Assembly (NCBI RefSeq): GCF_014333615.1
Contig: NZ_JACSCY010000013.1
Span: forward strand, 62,001 to 126,000
Source of the DNA: Hymenobacter citatus
GTDB taxonomy: Bacteria; Bacteroidota; Bacteroidia; Cytophagales; Hymenobacteraceae
Length of the DNA stretch: 64,000 nt
Reading direction: 5' to 3'
Below the pieces are notes generated by a model. The model was not told the origin of the DNA, searched no databases, and saw nothing but the letters and a program-made list of their open reading frames with translations. The translations under genes were made by a program, and so were the position numbers. The stretch's first letter is position 1. The number at the start of each line of letters is the position of its first letter. This document shows, in pieces, positions 15,027 to 23,783 of the stretch.

Positions 15027-17156
15027 ATGGCTTTAATTAACACGATTCGGGAAAAATCCGGCTGGGCCGTTGGCACGGTAGCCATCGGTATGCTGCTCTT
15101 CATCGTGGGCGGTGACCTGGTAGGCGGCCGGAGCAAACTGTTCGGTGGCAACGATACAACCGTAGGCGAAGTAGCCGGCGAAAAAGTAGACCTGGCTGAG
15201 TTTCAGAATACACTAGAGCAGCAGAAAGAAGCCTTTGCCGCCCAGCAAGGCCGCCAGCCCGACGAGCAAGTGATGGGTTACCTGCGCGACCAAGCCTGGA
15301 ACCTGACCATTTACCGCATCGCTTTCCAAAAGGAGTTTGAAAAGCTGGGCCTGAAAGTGTCTGATGACGAAGTAGTGGATATGGTGCAGGGCAAAAACAT
15401 CAGCCCCAGCATCCGCCAAGCCTTCACTAATCCGCAAACCGGCCAGTTCGACCGCGCCAAGCTGCTCGACTACCTGCGCAACCTCGACAAGCTGCCCCCG
15501 CAGGCCCGCGCTGCCTTCGAGAACTTTGAAGCCAACCTGCCCATTGAGCGCATGGCCAACAAGTACAACAACCTGATGAAGCTCTCGACCTACGTGACCA
15601 GCGCGGAGGCCAAAAACTACCTCACCAACCAGGCTACTACCGCTAACGCCCGCTATCTACTGGTGCCCTACTACACGGTATCAGATTCGTCGGTGAAGGT
15701 GACGGATGCTGAGTTGCAGGCCTACCTCGACAAGCACAAGAGCCGCTACAAAGTGGAGCAAGGCCGTAGCATCGAGTATGTGACCATCCCGGTAGCTGCT
15801 TCGGTGGAGGACAGCGCCGCCGTGCGCAGCACTATCGACCAGTTGGCTACCCAGTTCCAGAGTGCGCCCAACGACTCGTTGTTTGTGAAGTTGAACTCTG
15901 ACCAGCCCTACAACGGCGCCTACCTCTCGCCAGCCGATCTGCCCGAGAAGCTGCGCGAAAACCTGCCCCTGACCGTTGGCCAAGTATATGGTCCCTACGC
16001 TGAAAATGGCGTGTATTCGCTGTTCAAAGTAACAGGCGAGAAGAAAAGCGAGCAGGCTGCGGCCCGTGCTAGCCACATCCTCATCAAGCCCGAAGGCACT
16101 ACCCCTGAGGCCAAAGCTGCTGCCAAGGCTAAGGCCCAAGATATCCTCAACAAAATCAAAGGCGGTGCTGATTTTGCCGCCATGGCCCGCCAGTACGGCA
16201 CCGATGGTACCACCGCCACCGGCGGCGACCTAGGCTGGTTCTCGCAGGGTCGTATGGTACCCGAATTTGAGAAGGCTGTATTTGGTGCCAACTCAAAAGG
16301 ATTGCTGCCAACTCCGGTGGAAACGTCGTTCGGCTACCACATCATCAAAATCACCCAACCCAAAACCTACCAGACCTACCAGGTAGCAGCCGTGCAAAAA
16401 GCCATTGTGCCCACCGATGCTACCCGCGACGCCGCCTACCAGCGCGCCCAGGATCTGAAAGGTCAGATTACGGACGTAGAGTCGTTCCGTAAGGCTGTGG
16501 CCGCCGATAAGTCGTTGCAGAAGCAAGAAGCACAAGGCATCGGCACCGCCGACCGCAACGTGAATAACCTGCAAAACGCCCGCGAGCTGGTGCGTTGGGC
16601 CTACTATGGCAATAACGGCAAAGAAACCAAGGTAGGCGATGTGTCGGAAGTATTCGACATCGGTGACCAGTACGTTATTGCCGTACTCACCGGCACCCGC
16701 AGCAAAGGCACCGCCGATATTGCCAGCATCCGTCCCGAGCTAACGGCGCAGGTACGCAACGATATGAAAGCGGAGCAGATCATCAACAAGCTGAAAGGCA
16801 AGACCGGTACGCTGGAGCAACTGGCTGCTGCCTATGGTCCTTCGGCCCAGGTGAAAACTGCCGATAACGTGGTGCTGGGTTCGGGTGTGCTGCCTGGCCT
16901 GGGCGCCGAGCCAGTGGCAGTTGGTACGATCTTCGGCCTAAAAGTCGGTCAGAAATCGACACCTATTCAGGGCGAACAGGGTGTACTTATTGTGGAGCCT
17001 ACCGCCATTAACGCGCCTACTGCCACCGGCGATGTGGCCGCTACCCGCAAGCAGCTCACCGAGCAGCGCACCGCCCGCGCCGATGGGCTGCTTTACGAGG
17101 CCGTGAAAGCCAACGCCAACGTGAAAGACGAGCGGGTGAAGTTCCCTAGCCTGTAG
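15027..17156 (+). CDS. PpiD-like periplasmic peptidyl-prolyl isomerase
   Basis: A 709-residue inner-membrane-anchored chaperone of the SurA/PpiD class. It begins MALINTIREKSGWAVGTVAI with one membrane helix, followed by a SurA-N-like helical domain (EQQKEAFAAQQGRQPDEQV, ISPSIRQAFTNPQTGQF). A parvulin domain lies in the middle (ASHILIKPEGTTPEAKAAAK through GDLGWFSQGRMVPEFEKAVF to SFGYHIIKI), with a second weaker parvulin-like part and a helical end. It helps fold or release secreted proteins emerging from the Sec translocon. TAGCTTTG at 14951-14958 is a possible promoter. It is closed by a hairpin at 17186-17216. Confidence 0.9.
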   Translation: MALINTIREKSGWAVGTVAIGMLLFIVGGDLVGGRSKLFGGNDTTVGEVAGEKVDLAEFQNTLEQQKEAFAAQQGRQPDEQVMGYLRDQAWNLTIYRIAFQKEFEKLGLKVSDDEVVDMVQGKNISPSIRQAFTNPQTGQFDRAKLLDYLRNLDKLPPQARAAFENFEANLPIERMANKYNNLMKLSTYVTSAEAKNYLTNQATTANARYLLVPYYTVSDSSVKVTDAELQAYLDKHKSRYKVEQGRSIEYVTIPVAASVEDSAAVRSTIDQLATQFQSAPNDSLFVKLNSDQPYNGAYLSPADLPEKLRENLPLTVGQVYGPYAENGVYSLFKVTGEKKSEQAAARASHILIKPEGTTPEAKAAAKAKAQDILNKIKGGADFAAMARQYGTDGTTATGGDLGWFSQGRMVPEFEKAVFGANSKGLLPTPVETSFGYHIIKITQPKTYQTYQVAAVQKAIVPTDATRDAAYQRAQDLKGQITDVESFRKAVAADKSLQKQEAQGIGTADRNVNNLQNARELVRWAYYGNNGKETKVGDVSEVFDIGDQYVIAVLTGTRSKGTADIASIRPELTAQVRNDMKAEQIINKLKGKTGTLEQLAAAYGPSAQVKTADNVVLGSGVLPGLGAEPVAVGTIFGLKVGQKSTPIQGEQGVLIVEPTAINAPTATGDVAATRKQLTEQRTARADGLLYEAVKANANVKDERVKFPSL

Positions 17157-17185
17157 GCCCTACCTCCGTACAGGCTTCTATCATA

Positions 17186-17216
17186 GAAAAGGCCACTCTT
17201 GCAGAGTGGCCTTTTC
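17186..17216 (+). terminator. Terminator after the PpiD-like gene
   Basis: GAAAAGGCCACTCT (17186-17199) pairs exactly with AGAGTGGCCTTTTC (17203-17216) around a 3-nt loop, with T-rich ends on both strands. Confidence 0.85.
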
Positions 17217-17370
17217 ATTTGTAGGCAGATGGTAGTCAACGGGTTTTTGTAGCTATCTTGAAATGATTCTGAGCGATGAGCCGTTCAGAAAGTTGAGGTA
17301 TGGGTAGGAGGTATTAGCCTGTAGGCTGATAACCAGTAACTCACAACTCGCAACTCACAACTACGCTCGT

Positions 17371-19188
17371 ATGCGCTTCTCTCGTCGTTTGCTGCCCATT
17401 CTGATTTCGTTGCTGCCCGTGACTCCGCTAATGGCCCAGACTATGTTGGGTGGTGATGTAGCATTAGCGAAAGAATACGCACGCAAAGGCGAAAACGAGA
17501 AGGCTGCCTTTCTATTTGGACGCCTACCCACAGCCGAGCAGCAGCGCCCCGAGGTATTACCTGACTACCTAAATACGCTTCAGGCACTACACAACTACAA
17601 AGAGGCGGAGAAAGTGGCCCGCAAAGCGGCCAAGCAGCACGCTGCCGAACCAGTGTATACAGTATTGCTAGGAGAAGTATATACCGCTGCGGGCGACCAA
17701 ACCGCTGCTACTAAGCAGTACGAGCAAGCTCTAGCGCGCCTGACCAGCGAGCAAATTATACCCGTTGCAACGGAGTTTATGCGCCGTCAACAGCCAGAGT
17801 GGGCCGAGAAGACCTATCTACGAGGTAGGGAGCTAGCAAAGAATGATGCGGAGTTTGCGCCTCAGTTGATTCAGCTTTACACCCAAGCTGGCCAAACGGA
17901 GCAGCTAATGGCTGAAACGTTGCGCCTAGTGCAGCAAGACGAACGACAATTGCCCTTTGTGCGCAACATGCTGCAAAACTCGCTACGGGAAGAAAAGGAC
18001 TTCGAAGCCCTCGAAAAGCAGCTACTCAGCAATGTGCAGAAGTACCCAGACCAGCCCGTATACAGCGAGCTGCTGTTGTGGCTACAGGTGCAGCGCCACG
18101 ATTTTGTGGGGGCGCTGGTGCAGGCCAAGGCCCTCGACCGCCGGGAGCGGACCAACGGCAGCCGCGTGCTGGAGGTAGCCGCCATTGCCCAGCACAACCA
18201 CGATTACGAAAGCGCCATTGCCGGCTACCAGTACGTGCTACGCGAGTACAAAGGTGGCCCGCTCTACGCTATTTCGCGGCAGCGGCTGGTAGAAGCCCGC
18301 GAGGAGCAAGTGCGCACCACCTACCCTGTGGAGCCAGCCAAGATTCAGGGGCTGATAGCCGAGTATGAGCAAGTGCTGCAGGAGCTCGGTCGCACGTCCG
18401 AAACGGCTTCTATTCTAACAAATATGGCTGAGCTGTATGCTTTTCAGCTCGACGATAAGCCGCGGGCTATCCAGCTATTGCAGGAGGTTATTGCCATGCC
18501 TCGCGCCAATCCTACCACGGTGGCTGATGCCAAAATTACGCTGGCCGATATTTACTTGCTGCGCGGCGAGCCGTGGGAGGCCACGCTGCTTTACTCTCAG
18601 GTAGAGAAGGACCATAAGGATTCGCCGATTGGTTACGAGGCCAAGCTTCGCAACGCCCGCCTCAGCTACTACGCCGGCGACTTCAAGCTGTCCCAGAGCC
18701 ATCTGGACATTCTTAAGCAGGCCACCAGCCGCGAAATTGCCAACGATGCCATGCAACTTAGCCTACTCATCTCCGATAATACCGCCATGGATACCGCGGG
18801 CATAGCCCTGCGCGACTATGCAGCCATTGAGCTATTGGTATTTCAGAATAAGTTGGCGGAAGCCAGCCGTGGCCTTTCGGCACTGGTGGCCAAGTACCCT
18901 GGCCATGCACTCACAGATGAGGCATGGTACCTACAAGGCCAACTCCAGCGCCGCATGGGCGACTACCCGGCTGCCGTGGCTACGCTCGCCAAAATCACGT
19001 CTAACCCCAAATACGACGTGCTCAGTGACGATGCCATGTTTCTGATGGCTAGTATCTATGAGGAAAACCTCAAAGAACACGACAAAGCCAAAGAGCTGTA
19101 TAACCAGTTGCTGGTGAAATATCCGGGTAGTATTTACGTAGCGGAAGCCCGCAAACGCTTCCGCGCGCTCCGTGGAGATGGCGCTTAG
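17371..19188 (+). CDS. Secreted tetratricopeptide repeat protein
   Basis: A 605-residue protein with a signal peptide (MRFSRRLLPILISLLPVTPL, cleavage after MAQ or nearby). TPR-type helix pairs run throughout, for example EYARKGENEKAAFLFGRLP near the start, NHDYESAIAGYQYVLREY in the middle, and DEAWYLQGQLQRRMGDYPAA and KEHDKAKELYNQLLVKYPGS at the end. Such proteins are periplasmic scaffolds; no partner can be named. It follows the PpiD-like gene with a terminator and 155 bp between, so it probably has its own promoter. Upstream lies a single arm of AACTCACAACT-type repeat at about 17337-17365. Confidence 0.85.
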   Translation: MRFSRRLLPILISLLPVTPLMAQTMLGGDVALAKEYARKGENEKAAFLFGRLPTAEQQRPEVLPDYLNTLQALHNYKEAEKVARKAAKQHAAEPVYTVLLGEVYTAAGDQTAATKQYEQALARLTSEQIIPVATEFMRRQQPEWAEKTYLRGRELAKNDAEFAPQLIQLYTQAGQTEQLMAETLRLVQQDERQLPFVRNMLQNSLREEKDFEALEKQLLSNVQKYPDQPVYSELLLWLQVQRHDFVGALVQAKALDRRERTNGSRVLEVAAIAQHNHDYESAIAGYQYVLREYKGGPLYAISRQRLVEAREEQVRTTYPVEPAKIQGLIAEYEQVLQELGRTSETASILTNMAELYAFQLDDKPRAIQLLQEVIAMPRANPTTVADAKITLADIYLLRGEPWEATLLYSQVEKDHKDSPIGYEAKLRNARLSYYAGDFKLSQSHLDILKQATSREIANDAMQLSLLISDNTAMDTAGIALRDYAAIELLVFQNKLAEASRGLSALVAKYPGHALTDEAWYLQGQLQRRMGDYPAAVATLAKITSNPKYDVLSDDAMFLMASIYEENLKEHDKAKELYNQLLVKYPGSIYVAEARKRFRALRGDGA

Positions 19189-19246
19189 ATAGATTTCTGC
19201 GTAAGCGCTACTTGTAATTTGCAAACTGTTTCAGGAATACCATAGC

Positions 19247-20245
19247 ATGAAGGTTTCTTACTTCTACCGCAAACCAATACCTCATTTTCATTTTAGTATT
19301 GAAAGAATTTTTGATGCAATGAGCAGCTATTTGCAAAAGCAGATAGAAGTAGAAAGAAAGGAAGTGCCATTTTTTTGTGATAGGCCAAAAAATAAGTATA
19401 AGAATATCTTATGGGCGAGAGAAAATAACGGGCGTATAAACCATATTACAGGTGATATTCATTATTTAGCATTGGGTTTAGATAGCGCTACTACAGTGCT
19501 AACTATTCATGATGTTAATTTTATGAAAAGGAGGAATTATTTAAGACTAATTGAACCGTATATTTTTTCTCTTTTTATCCCGATAGCTAAAGCCAAAATA
19601 GTTACGGTGGTTTCTGAGCAAACAAAAAAAGAAGTGATTAAGTATGTTCCCTTTTTTAAGCATAAAATAAGGGTAGTACCTAATTTCTATGACCCTGCAT
19701 ATAAACCTTTTGAAAAGCCATTCAATAAAGAAAAGCCTGTACTCTTACAAATAGGTACCAGCGCAAATAAGAACTTAGAGAGACTGATTGAAGCTATAGA
19801 TGGCATTCCTAGCCTGTTTGTAATAATAGGACGACACAATAAGGCTATAGAGGAGCTACTACGCACGAAAAAAATAAATTACGAATGGAAACAAAACCTA
19901 ACGGATGCTGAAGTGCGGGAGCAATATCAGCGAAGTGATATAATGTGTTTCGTGTCTACTGCCGAAGGATTTGGTATGCCTATTTTAGAAGCACAAGCTG
20001 TAGGAAGAGCAGTAATTACAAGCAATATTTCGTCTATGCCGGAGGTAGCAGGTGATTCTGCATTGTTAGTTGATCCTTATTCTGCAGAAGATATTCGTGA
20101 TGGTATTTTGAGGCTAATTCATGATGATATATTTAGAGAAAATTTAATTGAGAAGGGATTCAACAATATTAAGAGATATGAAATAGCCAGGATTGGCGAA
20201 ATGTATCATAATCTATATACTGAAATTGCCTCAAAAACAGCATAA
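19247..20245 (+). CDS. GT4-type glycosyltransferase, AT-rich and probably acquired
   Basis: A 332-residue GT-B glycosyltransferase, family 1/4. The donor-binding end is clear: LLQIGTSANKNLERLIEAI, then CFVSTAEGFGMPILEAQAVG with the E-x7-E signature, then SMPEVAGDSALLVDP. The N-terminal half is the acceptor domain (TVLTIHDVNFMKRRNYLRL). Sugar and acceptor cannot be read. The gene is far AT-richer than its neighbours (20 G/C among 60 bases from 19381) and uses AT-rich codons. It stands alone between housekeeping genes with no polysaccharide cluster, which suggests horizontal transfer or a remnant of a removed cluster. Confidence 0.92.
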   Translation: MKVSYFYRKPIPHFHFSIERIFDAMSSYLQKQIEVERKEVPFFCDRPKNKYKNILWARENNGRINHITGDIHYLALGLDSATTVLTIHDVNFMKRRNYLRLIEPYIFSLFIPIAKAKIVTVVSEQTKKEVIKYVPFFKHKIRVVPNFYDPAYKPFEKPFNKEKPVLLQIGTSANKNLERLIEAIDGIPSLFVIIGRHNKAIEELLRTKKINYEWKQNLTDAEVREQYQRSDIMCFVSTAEGFGMPILEAQAVGRAVITSNISSMPEVAGDSALLVDPYSAEDIRDGILRLIHDDIFRENLIEKGFNNIKRYEIARIGEMYHNLYTEIASKTA

Positions 20246-20464
20246 CTGCGCTCGTATAGAGGTAGCCGGTTTGCAAGAGAGAGCTGCATTGTATGCTGCA
20301 TCGCTCAGAGCTTCTGTCCCGAATACGTGGCTATATGCAATGAATTGAGCTTTACCGGAATTACTATCGTTACTCTTCTAGCCAGTCGGTCTGAGTGTCA
20401 AGAAGAAAAGGCTACGTTAGGTGGTAGTAGGGGGATAAAAGCAGGATAGGAGCGGTTTTCTTCT

Positions 20465-20472
20465 TACTTTTG
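20465..20472 (+). promoter_or_regulatory. Promoter -7 box for recJ
   Basis: TACTTTTG, a perfect match to the Bacteroidota -7 element TAnnTTTG, 34 bp before the recJ start codon. Confidence 0.6.
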
Positions 20473-20506
20473 AAGATACTGCCCTCTGCCGTCAACCCCG
20501 CCCAGC

Positions 20507-22225
20507 ATGGAAAAAAGATGGATTCGTAAGTCTTTGCCAGACCCCACCAACGTTCGGCAGTTGGCGGATGCCCTGCGCGTCAACGAAGCCATTATCAGCC
20601 TGCTGTGCCAGCGGGGCGTGTGCACGTTTGAGGAAGCCAAAGCCTATTTCCGTCCTTCGCTGGCTGATCTGCCCAACCCGCTGCTTATGCGCGATATGGA
20701 CCGCGCCGTGCAACGCCTTACGCAGGCCCTGCACGCGGGTGAGAAAGTGCTGGTGTTTGGCGACTACGACGTAGATGGTACTACCTCCGTAGCTGTAGTG
20801 TATTCTTATCTACGGCAGTTTTTCGGGCCTGAGCGTATCGATTACTACATTCCCGACCGCTACAAAGAAGGCTATGGCGTGTCCGACGCCGGTATTGACT
20901 ACGCCGCTGAACACGGTTATGCCCTAATTATTGCCCTCGACTGCGGCGTGAAGGCCGTGGAAAAAGTAGGTGATGCCACAGCCAAAGGCGTCGATTTCAT
21001 TATCTGCGACCACCACTTGCCTGGCGAGTCGCTGCCGCAAGCTGTAGCTGTGCTGGACCCCAAGCGCGCCGATTGTCCCTACCCCTTCAAGGAACTGTCG
21101 GGATGTGGGGTAGGGTTTAAGCTGATGCAGGCCTTTGCCCAGGACCAGGGCCTGGATGAGGCACCGCTGCATGAGTTGCTGGACCTGGTAGCTGTGAGTA
21201 TTGCGGCCGATATTGTGCCTATTTACGGCGAAAACCGGATTCTGGCTTATCACGGGTTACGTTTGCTCAACGACCCTGAGCGGCCCCAACGCCCCGGCCT
21301 CGATGCCTTGCGGGAGCTGGCTGGCTTGCGCTTTGGGCTGAATATCAGTAGTCTGGTTTTTGGCTTTGCGCCACGCATCAACGCGGCTGGGCGCATGGGT
21401 GACGCTAAACGCTCGGTGGCCATGCTACTAGCCGAAACCAAGGAAGACGCCATTGCCCGCGCCGGTGTAGTCGACAAAACCAACCAGGAGCGCCGCGGCT
21501 TCGATACCAGCATCACCAAGGAGGCGCTGGAGATGATTGAAAACGACAGTCGCTTGCTGAATGCTCGCTCCACGGTGCTATATAAGGAAGACTGGCACAA
21601 GGGGGTGGTAGGCATTGTGGCCTCGCGCTGCCTGGATAAATACTACCGCCCTACCATCATTCTCACCCAAAGCAATGGCAAGGCCACCGGCTCGGCCCGC
21701 TCTGTGGCGGGGTTCGATGTGCACCAGGCCATAGAAGAGTGCGCCGATTTATTGGATCAGTTTGGCGGCCACATGTATGCGGCCGGGCTCACGCTAGCCG
21801 TAGAAAACGTGCCTGCGTTTCAGAAAAAGTTTGAGCAGGTAGTAGCCAGCCGCATCCTGCCAGAGCAGTTGATTCCGCCAGTTGAAATCGATAGCGAGTT
21901 GCAACTGACGGATATTACCAACGGCTTCTACCGGCTGCTGAGTCAGATGGAGCCGTTTGGCCCCGGCAACCCCAATCCCGTGTTTGAGTCGCGGGGTGTA
22001 TATGCTGCCCCAGACTCAGCCCGTATTGTGGGCAACTCCCACCTCAAGGTTGCCCTTACCCAGGATGGCTACCATGTGGTGGATGCCATTGGGTTCGGGC
22101 TGGGCGAATACTACGAGCAAATGCAACAGGGCGAACCGTTTAGCGTGTGCTACAACGTGGAAATGAACGAGTATCGGGGTACCCGCACGTTGCAATTGCG
22201 CCTGAAGGATATTCGATGGGAATAA
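20507..22225 (+). CDS. recJ: Single-stranded-DNA-specific exonuclease RecJ
   Basis: 5'-3' exonuclease on single-stranded DNA in recombination and mismatch/base-excision repair. DHH-superfamily motifs: DYDVDG at residues 86-91, DCG at 145-147, DHH at 168-170, followed by the GVGFKLMQAF region, and the DHHA1 part with GKATGSARSVAGFDV and GGHMYAAGLTL. The C-terminal OB-like domain ends in TLQLRLKDIRWE. 572 residues, normal. The gene ends 7 bp before the convergent stop of the next minus-strand gene, with no hairpin between, so transcripts may overlap. Confidence 0.96.
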   Translation: MEKRWIRKSLPDPTNVRQLADALRVNEAIISLLCQRGVCTFEEAKAYFRPSLADLPNPLLMRDMDRAVQRLTQALHAGEKVLVFGDYDVDGTTSVAVVYSYLRQFFGPERIDYYIPDRYKEGYGVSDAGIDYAAEHGYALIIALDCGVKAVEKVGDATAKGVDFIICDHHLPGESLPQAVAVLDPKRADCPYPFKELSGCGVGFKLMQAFAQDQGLDEAPLHELLDLVAVSIAADIVPIYGENRILAYHGLRLLNDPERPQRPGLDALRELAGLRFGLNISSLVFGFAPRINAAGRMGDAKRSVAMLLAETKEDAIARAGVVDKTNQERRGFDTSITKEALEMIENDSRLLNARSTVLYKEDWHKGVVGIVASRCLDKYYRPTIILTQSNGKATGSARSVAGFDVHQAIEECADLLDQFGGHMYAAGLTLAVENVPAFQKKFEQVVASRILPEQLIPPVEIDSELQLTDITNGFYRLLSQMEPFGPGNPNPVFESRGVYAAPDSARIVGNSHLKVALTQDGYHVVDAIGFGLGEYYEQMQQGEPFSVCYNVEMNEYRGTRTLQLRLKDIRWE

Positions 22226-22231
22226 GGACTG

Positions 22232-22744
22232 CTACTGAGGAACTTTAGGAAGAAGGTAGAACTTGCCGTCAAGTACTAAATAGCCTTCCCTTAGGTAGGA
22301 ACCAGAATGAGATTTCTTGTAAAGTAGTGGCTGTAGTTGCAGCCATGTGACTACGCCATTTATCCGTTTTTCGCGCAATACAGTACGGCCTGCTTGTTTT
22401 AGTTTAAAGCGCTCCTCCGTTGTCCCATTATACCAATGAATGGTTCTGTGGCGCCATTTACTCGATTTTGCAGCTACTGAAAGTGGAGTTGTGCTTGCAA
22501 CGTTGCTAGTAAGTTCCCCTGTACGACCTTTCACAACGTGTCGCTGTTGAGCTAGTCCTTTTCGACTAACAGTAAACTTAGGGGTAGTCTGCTGCACTCG
22601 TTCCCGTAGCATATCTGCCTGCTGAAACAGCGTATCGCGGGCGGCAGTGGCTTGGGTAGGATCGGTAATTAGTTGCGCTCGAGCGGTGACGGCTGAAAAA
22701 AATAGACCAACTGCGGCCCCAAGGCAATAACGGGTAAAAAACAT
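22232..22744 (-). CDS. Secreted hypothetical protein
   Basis: About 170 residues with a signal peptide from the ATG at 22744 (MFFTRYCLGAAVGLFFSAVT, cleavage near ARAQ). The rest is polar and basic, with a C-terminal half that looks like beta strands (IHWYNGTTEERFKLKQAG, YLREGYLVLDGKFYLL). I recognise no family. It is convergent with recJ and downstream of two DoxX genes, separated from them by a terminator, so it probably has its own promoter. An ATG six codons upstream is possible but puts charged and aromatic residues before the signal. Confidence 0.65.
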   Translation of the reverse strand: MFFTRYCLGAAVGLFFSAVTARAQLITDPTQATAARDTLFQQADMLRERVQQTTPKFTVSRKGLAQQRHVVKGRTGELTSNVASTTPLSVAAKSSKWRHRTIHWYNGTTEERFKLKQAGRTVLREKRINGVVTWLQLQPLLYKKSHSGSYLREGYLVLDGKFYLLPKVPQ

Positions 22745-22762
22745 AGAATAGAGGCTATACAT

Positions 22763-22794
22763 GAAAAGGTGCCCGAAAGTAGGGGCACCTTTTC
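22763..22794 (-). terminator. Terminator after the DoxX gene
   Basis: GAAAAGGTGCCC (22763-22774) pairs with GGGCACCTTTTC (22783-22794); read on the minus strand the hairpin ends in a T-tract. Confidence 0.8.
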
Positions 22795-22821
22795 ACTTAT
22801 CCTACGACAGTGTTGCGGTGG

Positions 22822-23229
22822 TTATCGGGTAACGCGCTGCCGCCAGGCATCCAGGCTCCACTCACCAGCACCTGCAACGGCTAAAAACAGGAATACGAAG
22901 CAGTAGAGCACTGCCAACTCGCCTTGGTTCTGGATAGGTAGGGGCGCTTGCGGCGCGTGGGCCATAAAATAGGCCACAGCCATCAGGCCCGATGAAATGA
23001 AGGCCACAGGACGCGTAAATAAACCCAGGATGAGCAGCAAACCGCCTAGTGCTTCCAACACACCAGCCAGTCCCATAAGCGAGAAAAGCTCGGCAGCCCC
23101 GTGCTCACCGGCCGGAAAGTTGAACAGCTTCTGCGTACCGTGCAGCATAAACATAAAGCCTGCTACGATACGCAGAATGCTCAGTAAGCGGGGCATCCAG
23201 GTAACAGAGTAAGTAGGGGTAGTTGCCAT
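22822..23229 (-). CDS. DoxX family membrane protein
   Basis: A 135-residue protein with four hydrophobic helices: LLSILRIVAGFMFMLHGTQK, then GVLEALGGLLLILGLFTRPV, FISSGLMAVAYFMAHAP and the final LFLAVAGAGEWSLDAWR. The R-x-x-x-G-x-x-F-x-x-H-G-x-x-K pattern in helix 1 is the DoxX signature. Family members are linked to quinone or thiosulfate redox work, but many have no known role. It is followed by a terminator and preceded by a second DoxX-like gene 36 bp upstream in the same direction. Confidence 0.85.
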   Translation of the reverse strand: MATTPTYSVTWMPRLLSILRIVAGFMFMLHGTQKLFNFPAGEHGAAELFSLMGLAGVLEALGGLLLILGLFTRPVAFISSGLMAVAYFMAHAPQAPLPIQNQGELAVLYCFVFLFLAVAGAGEWSLDAWRQRVTR

Positions 23230-23265
23230 ATGAAAAGGGATGAATGAAAGAAGCAGTAACGCACG

Positions 23266-23664
23266 TTAGTTCACAACGTTGCTAGCCAGACGCGGCGGCG
23301 TTCGGGCAAACCGCCACGCCCACCCGATGAGCACCAATTGCAAGGGTAGGCGTGCCCACACCATCCAGGTAGGTAGCCGAAATAGTTCGTCGTTGTGGCG
23401 AGCCATATACACGTTGGCCGGAAATACGGCTAGCAGCAGCAGAATAAGTCCCCAGGCTGCTGGGCGGCGCGTGGCAGGTAGCAAGAGGCCCAGGCCACCT
23501 GCTAGCTCGGCCACGCCGCTCACGTATACCAGCGTGAGCGGCGCGGGCAGGTAAGGCGGAACAATCTTCGCGTATACTTTGGGCTTCACAAAGTGCATCA
23601 CGCCGGCCCCCACGTAGAGCAGGGCCATCAGGGAAAAGCTCAGGGTACGACTACGGCGCGACAT
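23266..23664 (-). CDS. DoxX-like membrane protein
   Basis: From the ATG at 23664 this is a 132-residue protein with four membrane segments and the opening FSLMALLYVGAGVMHFVKPK, typical of the second DoxX-like subgroup (V-G-x-x-H-F-x-x-P). VSGVAELAGGLGLLLPATRR is the second helix with the family's Gly/Glu pattern. The longer frame to 23745 would overlap the M61 peptidase promoter region and adds cysteine-rich residues unlike the family. It forms a two-gene unit with the DoxX gene downstream. Role unknown. Confidence 0.8.
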   Translation of the reverse strand: MSRRSRTLSFSLMALLYVGAGVMHFVKPKVYAKIVPPYLPAPLTLVYVSGVAELAGGLGLLLPATRRPAAWGLILLLLAVFPANVYMARHNDELFRLPTWMVWARLPLQLVLIGWAWRFARTPPRLASNVVN

Positions 23665-23783
23665 ACAAAACAGGTAGGAGGGTAGGGTAGGAACGCAGGG
23701 CAGCCCAGCCAGGTTTTGGGTAGGGCAATGTGTACCTTGGCTCATTCGTTGCCTGTGCGCGTGCTCTATCTTCTTCCTTCTTT

